Positions 36,391 through 51,223 of a DNA stretch of 64,000 bases are shown here, piece after piece. The translations under genes were made by a program, and so were the position numbers. Origin of the DNA: Scatophagus argus. Taxonomy: Eukaryota; Chordata; Actinopteri; Scatophagidae. The stretch is taken from assembly GCF_020382885.2 (NCBI RefSeq), contig NC_058514.1, forward strand, positions 14,928,249 through 14,992,248. Direction: 5' to 3'. The notes beneath the pieces are model-generated. The model was not told where the DNA came from, made no database searches, and saw only the letters and a program-made list of their open reading frames with translations. Numbering within the stretch: the stretch's first letter is position 1; every line of letters starts with the position of its first letter.

Positions 36391-38329
36391 TATAGTCATA
36401 GGCGGTGCTATTAAGAGGAAGCTTAGTTTGCCCCAGATTCCCAGTGTTTTTTGAAAATGAACTTTTGACATAAACATGTTTTGTTTTTTTGTTTGTTTTT
36501 TGTTGGGGGGAGTAATTCTACTGGCAAACATTGCTAATTTCAAGATTTTTTTATTTTGAATAATTGTATATTGTAACCTAAGCAACCGGCATCATTTCTT
36601 TACATAGATCACAAGCAAAGCTTCTCTCTCTGAACCATCTCTGACTGAAGCTAACAGTAAAAAATCAAGGCCCACTGCAGAACTGTTTTTGTTGCGAATC
36701 CTTCTGGAATCACAGTGCTGCCGAGGGGTAGTGACTTCTCATGGCCACCTATTCTGTCAGCTGATCTGACACTGCTGTGGATAATTTGTGCATTTCAGAA
36801 AAACAAATTATTAGTTTTATTATTGCTGTTATAATAATAATAATTATAATAATGATGATGATGATGATAATGAAAGAGTTAGGGTTTTATTTCAAAAAGA
36901 CGCATAATCCCATTTTAGAATACTACAGTGCAGTCTTGTTCTTCTTCTCTTATTGAAAGAACATTTGTTTTCATACAGAGAAATTTTTCACAGATAGTCT
37001 CTTGTAGTTATCCAATCATATTTTATTATATACTTTTCCTTTTGTGGGATGTTTTCTTTGATATGAAAAAAAATATTAATAAAATATAAAATATACCACA
37101 TCCAATGTAAATGTAAATTCAGCAGTTTTAATCACTCTTTCTCGTAGTCCGTTCGGATGTGTAGAGCAGCACACAACATTAATGAATACTAGATCCTGAC
37201 TATTCCTATCAGCGTGTCAAGAGATTAAAATAATTAATGAAGTTAAGCTGCTGTCCCTCTTGCTAAACGCACCACCTTATCATCGTACAGAAGGAAACAT
37301 CCACTCCCAGACAAGACGTCGGTGCTCATGGCAGGACTGGATGTAAACATTAATGGCATCCTGCTCAGCTGAGCTGTAGTGTTAGCTCGCTTAGTTAGTT
37401 TGGCTGAGTAGCATGAGTAGATGCACTCTTCCTTCTGCGAGATGATACTTTGCTCAATAACAATACAGGTAAGGGCTTCTTACCTTTAAGTCATTTTGCT
37501 GAGTACTGGTGTGAATGCATGTTAAGCTTGCAGCTAAGAAGAAGAAGCATTCACTCATTATCATAACTGCCAAACTAAAAATACATCAAACTCTTCATTT
37601 GTTATGTTCATATTTAGATTTTAGATCTTTTGCAGAGACACTACAGAATTATCTTTAATTCACCAGATAGGCAACTACAATCAGAACAATCTTTGCCTCG
37701 CCACAGAGGGATCATGTACAGTACAAGAAAAGTACAATAAAGTACTTTTATTACCTGCACTTGTATATTGTTTTAGGTTTTTTTTTGTTGCTGTTGTTGT
37801 TGCTTTTGTGAGTGCCACACAATTCTGTCACTATCCAAATTATTTCTGAATCACTTTTGTGATCATGTTTGAAGAAGAAAGATGGACACTGCATATTGTT
37901 TTGTTGAAAGATTTATTGATATTTCAGCTCATGTAATAGGTTCTGTTATTTTCAGAAAGGAAGCTATAAATTTTGCATTATTGTTCCCCCCCTTTCTTTT
38001 ATTTCTGGCCACTATGATCAATTTCATGCTCGGGTTGAAAGGATGGCTCTTAATTTGATCGGAATGTGTGGATTTCTTATCGGGCCATGATGTCGTGTCA
38101 TGCTTCGTTTGATTGGATTGTCATTGCACTCGGGCTGCTGCATTACTACAATGCAAAATAGACATTTTTTAAAAGAGCTTTGGATTTGTCCTGCACGTAC
38201 AAGAACTAACAACACGTCCAATAAGGTTATACAGTCGACCATTTCCAACAAGCACTTGAGCTAACATTGTAACTTAAGGAAAACTTTGACAGGAAGTTTA
38301 GTTGTGTGCAGAATATTGTCCAGTAACAC
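36391..38329. other. Intergenic, nothing else recognised
   Basis: Apart from the trinucleotide run there is one plus-strand donor-like site AATACAG|GTAAGG at about 37468 without a supported exon. Confidence 0.35.
36832..36872. repeat. (AAT)n/(GAT)n microsatellite
   Basis: Imperfect AAT units followed by six GAT units. Confidence 0.85.
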
Positions 38330-38505
38330 TCAGGGAAGCGTGGGACAGCCTTTGGACTAAAGTGACATCATCTTCGTAGCTGATGCGCATTATGAGCGTC
38401 ATCCATCATCTCTTATCTCCTCCCATCTGGGTCACCTTTGTTTCGGTGAAAGTGATGAGTCACTGCCTGTTCTCAGTAGGCCTCTCATGATGTTATCCAA
38501 CTCAC

Positions 38506-38554
38506 CTTTCCTGCTGTTCTTCCTTCCATTCGTTGAAGCTCAGGGAACACGTTC
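38506..38554 (-). other. Possible 49-base exon of an unidentified minus-strand gene
   Basis: On the minus strand a strong acceptor (GTCTTTCTCTCACAG) and a consensus donor (GAAAG|GTGAGT) enclose 49 bases. One frame reads TCSLSFNEWKEEQQE, of protein-like composition; another frame is open too. I do not recognise the protein. Surrounding sequence (38330-38800) looks conserved. It could equally be an exon of a long non-coding transcript. Confidence 0.35.
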
Positions 38555-39139
38555 CTGTGAGAGAAAGACACATTGAAAATTACAACCTCTCCCTGCCATT
38601 GCCTAATTGTGGTGGTTGCATTCTCACTGTCAGCACCTCTAAGATTAGCTCAGATGGGTCAGCGGGGGTGCCTCGATAAACTTGGATTGCATTTTACTTC
38701 TGCTTGTGTGATCATTATGAGAGAAACAATTCTTTGAGCGGCTTCCTCTGATTTCCTGATTTCTGACATAGCAGGCGGCGAGCCATTCATCCATGGCACC
38801 GCTCAATGATGTGGACACATCTCAAAGAGCATATGCTGAAAGAGATGTGGTGTCTGTCAAAATAATGCCAATCCTCTGCGCAAAACACACACACACATCC
38901 ATTTTATTTGCTTGAGAGATTTTTGTTGACAGCCTCTCTGAAAGCTAACATCATGCAGCAGCAGTGCCCCCCTCCCCCCATTTGTCCAAAGATACAAGTC
39001 TTTCAACTCTGGTCCCGTTTGATCCCGTCGAAATAAGAAACAGCGTGTTGTATCCAGGCAACAAGTTGGTTGCCAGGTGACAGATACAGAGGTCCTGAGA
39101 CCAGAGACTGCGTGCAACAATTTCAGATGAATAAGACAA

Positions 39140-39590
39140 GGCAGAACATCAGCCACCTCCTACAGCTCGCACATTTCTTTGATAATCCCACTTTGATCGC
39201 CTTTACCGTTAATGCAAACAATACACATCTGTTGGTCATTATATGAGCAGTGAACTCCCTCCTTCTTCAGTAGCAACAAACTGATCTCCGCACCTCTCGC
39301 AAACCTTAATCAGCTTGCCTAATTGCCACGTGGAGTCATGATGTACACACTGACGGCCTATCAGAGAAGGCATATCCAGCAGCAAATATGAAAACAGCCA
39401 TAAGTGGCGGATTATCAAACGTGTTTCTGCCACAATGCTGGGCCTTTCATGTGGCAGCCATGAACAGAGATAATGATCATTTCCAAGGCGCTTCAGCTGA
39501 CAAATGCACTGCCACCATTAAGGCTTTCATTCTCCCTGGGAGGTGTGTGGGGCGACTGTATACTTTGATTCTGATGCAGCTGCTTTAGCA
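39140..39590. other. Candidate conserved non-coding block
   Basis: Dense in developmental words: CTTTGATCGCC, ACCGTTAATGC, AACCTTAATCAGC, GCCTAATTGCCACGTGG, GAGATAATGATCATTTCC, TTCAGCTGAC. Repeat-free and of even composition. No domain in the open frames. Enhancer role is inference. Confidence 0.35.
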
Positions 39591-40004
39591 GGGGGCATCT
39601 GTTTACTGAGGTCTGTAGCTCAAGTAAAAACTCTGATTTATGAGGCAAATATTGGATGGCAAATTATGCCTGTAGATTGATCCTGATGTACACGGGACAT
39701 AAAAGTTGCACTAATCCATATTTTATATGTTGACAAAGGATCAAATAAGCATGTGTAATGTGAAAGACATACCTCATAGTGATGAAATACTAGATAACAG
39801 TAGAGAAACACCTGACCTTAGTTCCCCTAAAGTCTGTGAACCATTTCAGCCTGTTTTAGCTCATTCTTTTGATTCATATTGGCCTGTTTCCTTTGCATTC
39901 ATCAAACCTGCTTTCAGAGGCAGCTGCTTTAAGAAAAGAAAACTGAGATAAACCCAATGTATCCCAGATGTCCAGCACAAAAGAAAAAGTGGGGGGGGAA
40001 CAAA

Positions 40005-40186
40005 GTTAGCAACTAGCTGGTGAAAAACATTTAGCAGCATCAAACATTTAGCAGCCTAAATCCCAGACAGTTTTCTCCACAGTTGGTTGACATCAAGACA
40101 AAGCTAAATGGAGAATCAGATCACCAGAAACTCCAAACGAATGTTTCGCTCTGTCTTCTGGATGTGTAAACTGGCAGCTATTGACT
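40005..40186 (+). repeat. Unnamed dispersed repeat, copy C
   Basis: GTTAGCAACTAGCTGGTGAA, ACATTTAGCAGC, GGTTGACATCAAGACAAAGC and CTTCTGGATGTGTAAACTGG follow the order of copies A and B. Same strand; moderately diverged. Confidence 0.6.
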
Positions 40187-42311
40187 AACACTTTAGCATA
40201 TAAGGCAATTCCTTGCATCTAAGTAGGAAAAAAATGTTGCTGCAGCTTTGAATATTACCTGCTTTTTATCAGTTAGAAAACTATATTTTACAGGTCTGTA
40301 AGTTCCTAATATTTTCCTATTACGTTTGGAGTAAAACCCATACAGTTTCCCACTAATTACAGGTGACAGTGTTTAATAAGTTCCAGTTAAATGCTTAAAC
40401 TACTGCAGACCCTACTGCAGAGTCTTTTGGCCAGTGCTCACACAAATACAAATGAACACGCGTAAGGAATGTTAGTTAATGTTAATAAATAAATATTTGA
40501 TGGAGTTTAATTTCAATTTTAATGAAGCAGTTCTTACAGTGAAATTCCTCTGGAAATCTAGAATTGTTTAGGAAATCGGTACCAGTTTAACTCATATATT
40601 AGGTCTGTAAGCTTAAGGGTTTTTTTTTTTTTCAGTTTTGTGGTGAAACTAATATGAATATATATTTTTTCAAACAGAATGCAGGTTTTCAGACTTCAGG
40701 CCTTGCTAACTCTGAACGCATTTCAGATGTTCTCAAGGACAAAACACTCGTATGGAACTTGCTTGCTTTATAAAGTAAGTGTAAAGTTCATAATAATAAT
40801 AATGATAATAATCAGAGCCTTGCTGCCACCTACTGGCTGTATATGGTTCATACAAATAAATACATTAGAAGGATGGAGACAAGAAACAAAACTGACATTC
40901 ATCTCATGTCCTCTAGCAAAGCAGCTTTCCTGAACAGAACAGTGAAGGTTTATTACAGCTCATTAGCGTGTCTGAACTCTATTATGAACTGATACATCTG
41001 ATTGGTGCAGAGACTGAGCTGCAGATGTGGATGTCTCCGCCTAACTATGTATTAATATACTGTATGTGTATTCTTATACTGTAGTTTGATTGCATGACAG
41101 ACTTTGTCACCACCAGTTTGCCTTTAAAAAAAAAACAATTTCTGTGTTGATTGACACAATTATTTACACAAAACATATGCAATGACCTCAAGTAGTGTCT
41201 CTCTAAACGCAAGTCTTGGTTTCATGTGCCCATTTCTCTTTTCACCCCACCCATAAATAAAATGAACTGCGACTGAGTCCATGACCCAGTTACTCTTAAG
41301 GTCTTCATGGGGAGTATTTCTTTATGTGGGTAATGCAAAATACCCAGGACATTGTAATCTGATACTTTTTGCATTCCCAGTACTCTGTTTGCTGGCACCA
41401 AGACTATATTATTATCTATTTTAAGATCTGCATCTTTCTCAGTTCTATTTCTGTATTTCTTAAGTAAGTTTGTTGTTTATGGTCCCTATTTGGTTTAAAT
41501 CCTGGGTCAGAGGATTTTCTTCTTCATATTTAAGTACATTTTGGATACTGTTTGTGTTCGCCATCTAGTGGACAAACACTACTAAAACTGTCCAAACTAC
41601 CGGTACTAAGTATTTGTCTTTTCTGTTTTTCTGGTGCAGCGGTTCACAAGTAAAGATGGCCTGAGGTTCACCACCTTGTCAAACACATGACTGTATAAAG
41701 CTCAGAGAATCAGTGAATTCCCTCTCCCCTCCCTGGACTGTACCCACCAAGTAAACCACTTGTTTGACTTGCGGCCCTCTGCGAACCGACACAGATCACC
41801 CAAAACAGACTCATAGATTCAACCAGTTGTTTTTCCTTAACAGCTATACGCATCATGAACAGACTTAAATAAAAATGAATGTTTCCTTTCTACTACTGTT
41901 ATTCATGTGCAATACCTTTGTTTTGAACTCACTATTTATTAAAATGTGAACATGCATTGATGAATGTGCGGAGAATGTGTTTTTAACTTGCTGCACCACA
42001 TTAGAGCGGCACTCAAAATCTCATTTTTATGCTTTTTCTTAACTGAGATGACAATAAGGGCTGTCCTAAAGGATCTTACTACATGGGCTCAGGAACACTT
42101 TGTAAAACTGTGCTAGCTGTGGTTTGTTTACAAATTATATTAATGTTTTACACAGCATCCAGACCGTGTTAGACTCGTCGCTATACAAATAAACAGATTC
42201 CTGACCAGCTGTTTGATACAAAAAAAAGTCTTTTAGTTTTCTTGTAGTGAGCAGCAACTCAACAATTCAAATTCAATGCACACCAACTACTGCAAGTTTA
42301 CAGTAAGTTAT
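40187..42311. other. Intergenic, nothing recognised
   Basis: AT-rich with poly-T at 40619-40632. No exon or RNA gene seen. Confidence 0.4.
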
Positions 42312-42317
42312 TTTATT
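42312..42317 (-). terminator. Candidate phax poly(A) signal
   Basis: AATAAA on the minus strand about 405 bases past the phax stop codon; a second one lies at 42333-42338. Which is used cannot be told. Confidence 0.45.
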
Positions 42318-42722
42318 GCATGTAATTTCAACTTTATTTATATTGCAGATACAGTCACACAAATTAAATTAATAAATCAAGACCTCATTATCTTATAATG
42401 AAAATTATAAGAAAACAAAGTTACTGTATTTTAAAATCAACAAGAGTGTTTCACTGTTACTCCAATAAGTTGCAACAACTTGCTTAAGTTTTTTGATCAT
42501 TATGATTGAAGTCTACAACAAAAACAGCATATTAGTTAACATAAGTTCTCCTTTTTAACCTTTAAGGTAAAAAACAAAAAACAAAACACAAATTCAAAAA
42601 GCACACTTGGGCGTGATCCTGTACTCAGTAGAGACAGTATTTATACAGTGTCTTAAGCCTTTTGTTTTAATTTCAATACAAAATGTCCTGTCCAGGTCAA
42701 ACCTCCCGGAGTTCAACAGCCC

Positions 42723-43940
42723 TCAGAAGACCTCGAGGTCTGCAGAGTTGTATACCACTGCTGTCTCCTCAATGCCCACAGCAGCTTCCTCCTGAGTCTC
42801 CTCTTCTTCTTCTTCTGCAGCCTCCTCCAGTGACTCCAAGGCCTCATTGGTATCACTGGCAAAAGTCTCTCTGGAGACATCATCGTGCTCCTGCAGGTTC
42901 AGCGTGCCAATGGCCTGCTTCATCCTCTTGGCCAACAAGTGCCGCCTCCTCTTCTGGGCAGTCTTCTTGATCTTGTACTCCTTCTGTTGTTCCTCTGAGA
43001 ATATTTTCCTGACCTGAGCCTTGGTGATGCTGGGTGTGTTCTTCAGCAGGTTGATATACACACCGCCAGGTGTTCGTCGCCTGCTGCCGTCTATTGTGTA
43101 CACGCCGCCAGTCTCCTCTAGTGTAACAGTCTCTCCGAGTAATTCTATGGCTTTTTTCTTCCCAATGACTTCAACAATGCGCACTATCAGGTCTTTTTTA
43201 GGCTCTTGCAGCCTGTGTGCTATCTCGTCTGCCACCTTATCCTCAGGATCGTCCTCTGTGATCTCATACCGGCCCTTGATATCCATCTCCGCTCTGGGGC
43301 CAAGTCTCTCTCTCACTGACCTCTTCCTCTTTGCATCACCCCCTGCCCTCTCCTCACTGTCTCTCTCCTTCATGTATTCCTCCAGCTCGGCATCCAGCAT
43401 GCTCACTTCGCCTTTATCCTTCTGGTTCTCCATCTCTCTCTCCTTCTCCATTATCTTACGAGCCAGTACATAGTTATAAGTCTCCACATTTCTACTGGAC
43501 ATGCTAACTTCACCCTCCATACCAAATACGCCCAGCTCTGCAGCTACGGCATCCTGGCACTGCTCCTGGACAACAGAGCCCCAGATATTGTTCACTTTGC
43601 GGCCTCCCGGTGCGCTGAAAGCGGGTGTGGGAGTCGGCCCTAGCCGGGTGTTGCAGGCCGGCGGCTGGGGAGCGTTAGACACTTTCTGGCGCTTCCGCCG
43701 CCAAACAGCCGCCTCCTCGTCAGACGACTCACTGTCGCTGGAGTCCACCGTCCTGGCAGCGCTGCGGTAGGCGGTAGCAGAGGTCTGGGCAGCGGCTCTG
43801 TTGTGGAAGGACTGGTCGCTAAAAGCTGGAAGAGCCTGTGATTGAGTGTGTGCTGCTGCTGCGGTTCCCATCTCAGTATCTGAGCTGGAGATTTCTCCAT
43901 CTTCCAGGTCTCCGTCCATTAGAGCTCCACCATCCGCCAT
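42723..43940 (-). CDS. phax: Phosphorylated adaptor for RNA export (PHAX)
   Basis: PHAX bridges the cap-binding complex on capped U snRNAs to CRM1/RanGTP for export from the nucleus. The 405-residue product is close to human PHAX (394). Visible features: acidic serine cluster DSSDSESSDEE followed by basic WRRKRQK in the N-terminal third, NNIWG..VQEQ..DAVA.ELG.FGMEG, a basic KRKRSVRERLGPR, the RNA-binding domain from about residue 234 to 315 (ADEI..RLQEPKKDLI through SRRRTPGGV..NLLKNTPSI), basic helix AQKRRRHLLAKRMK, and a C-terminal acidic tail. The start was set at 43940 (MADGGALMDGDLEDG) because sequence before it belongs to a 5'UTR intron. The whole coding region is one exon, whereas the human gene is split. 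No frameshift or stop is seen. It faces pmpcb head to head. Confidence 0.95.
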   Translation of the reverse strand: MADGGALMDGDLEDGEISSSDTEMGTAAAAHTQSQALPAFSDQSFHNRAAAQTSATAYRSAARTVDSSDSESSDEEAAVWRRKRQKVSNAPQPPACNTRLGPTPTPAFSAPGGRKVNNIWGSVVQEQCQDAVAAELGVFGMEGEVSMSSRNVETYNYVLARKIMEKEREMENQKDKGEVSMLDAELEEYMKERDSEERAGGDAKRKRSVRERLGPRAEMDIKGRYEITEDDPEDKVADEIAHRLQEPKKDLIVRIVEVIGKKKAIELLGETVTLEETGGVYTIDGSRRRTPGGVYINLLKNTPSITKAQVRKIFSEEQQKEYKIKKTAQKRRRHLLAKRMKQAIGTLNLQEHDDVSRETFASDTNEALESLEEAAEEEEEETQEEAAVGIEETAVVYNSADLEVF

Positions 43941-43947
43941 TTCTTGT

Positions 43948-44126
43948 CTGGAAATCACACCAAAGATAATGGCTGTTGACTGGTGTTTTAATGTATCAGC
44001 TAAAGTTGGCCGGTCATTAGCGACAATAGCTAACTCTACACCATTAGCAGCTAACTGTATGACAGAACTTGATATTAAACCTGGCAGTGAAACAAACAAT
44101 CCTGTGTTAAAACTGAAATGACTTAC
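43948..44126 (-). other. phax: phax 5'UTR intron
   Basis: On the minus strand GAAG|GTAAGT at 44127/44126 and GATTTCCAG|ACAAGAA at 43948/43947 enclose 179 bases just before the ATG (seven bases after the acceptor). The reading frame continues upstream through it, but that extension is not PHAX-like and crosses both splice signals. An upstream non-coding first exon is therefore likely. Confidence 0.75.
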
Positions 44127-44127
44127 C

Positions 44128-45009
44128 TTCAGATATAGGACACAGATGCCAATATTCTGTCCTGCATGGAATATTATTTTAGCTTTACTTGGCTACGAAG
44201 CTTACTATGAACTATCGTAATGAGAGTGTCAATAGGCACAACTTGCTTGAGACCTATGGAAGAAAATTCGCGCTAAGCTAAAGCCAGACTTCCGCCCTCC
44301 AAGTGTGAAACCTTTTCAAAATAAACGTGACCACGTAAGGGGAAAAATGGGAAATTCAATAACAGTTTTCCTCATATAATACTGAGCAAAACCAAACCCC
44401 AACAAAGTATAATCAATATAATGAATATAGGTTTAAATAAAAGTCTTGACAAGTTCTACTAAGTAGGCTCACTAGTCATTTACTCATGTAGCAATGCAGA
44501 ACATTTTATTGCCCGCTTGCTTTTCAAATTTGAATGTTGAGTAAAGTAATTTAGAAATCAAGCAAAATGCTTTTCATTGCTGTGGACTACAAAATAATTT
44601 GACAATATCACAACACTATCTTTCAATACAACATTGATGTATTTAACTAATAAATTAAATATTTAAGAGGATGGAAGAGGACGAGTTAATATTTGACTTT
44701 CAATACAATATTGAAAGTTAATGCAAACATCTTGTACAGCTGTGAGAATGGAAAATAAGCAAAGTGTAATGAATAACAGCAAGTATCCAGCCATCCATCC
44801 ACCTTAGATCTTTTTCTTCCACTTTTATTTCAGGTTTGCCGTTATGCGTTCTGTTTATATTGGCTTTGGTAGGAGCGTATTAATAGTCTTGAAAAGTTTT
44901 AGTATGGTTTCGTTTTTATTTAATAAAATCCTGTCGCCATCCCCGGCGGATGTTGCATACTGATTGCGTCAGTGAAAATTGCACATGCGCTGTATGACAT
45001 ATAAACATC
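44128..45009. promoter_or_regulatory. Divergent phax/pmpcb promoter region
   Basis: The two genes start from opposite ends of this interval of under 0.9 kb. Near pmpcb there is an ATF/CRE-like TTGCGTCA (44964-44971) and GCACATGCGC (44981-44990), a close match to the NRF-1 motif common in mitochondrial gene promoters. No TATA box was evident at a fitting place for phax. The middle is AT-rich, so it may be two separate promoters and not one shared element. Confidence 0.55.
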
Positions 45010-51069
<6,060 letters not shown>

Positions 51070-51155
51070 AGTGAGCAGCTCTGATTAAACTGTACAGCAC
51101 ATCAGCAAATATAGTATTTAAGACTTTTCTGTAGCTTTTTTTTCCTCCTGTAACT

Positions 51156-51161
51156 TTTATT
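51156..51161 (-). terminator. dnajc2: dnajc2 poly(A) signal
   Basis: AATAAA on the minus strand, 63 bases past the dnajc2 stop codon. It lies only 4 bases from the pmpcb signal on the other strand. Confidence 0.7.
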
Positions 51162-51165
51162 ATAA

Positions 51166-51171
51166 AATAAA
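51166..51171 (+). terminator. pmpcb: pmpcb poly(A) signal
   Basis: AATAAA 97 bases after the pmpcb stop codon, the first one after the stop. Cleavage 10-30 bases later would fall at about 51181-51201, beyond the dnajc2 signal on the other strand. Confidence 0.75.
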
Positions 51172-51223
51172 GACCAACACAATAATGTTAAAATAACACA
51201 GATACTATTCTTTGTGGTTCTTG

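Noticed and set aside
43021..43473. Plus-strand frame of 150 codons opposite phax
   Set aside because: Serine/leucine-rich antisense shadow of the phax coding sequence.
43941..44099. N-terminal extension of the phax frame by 53 codons
   Set aside because: The extension crosses a consensus acceptor and lies within a probable 5'UTR intron; it has no PHAX similarity, whereas the start at 43940 gives a normal-length protein.
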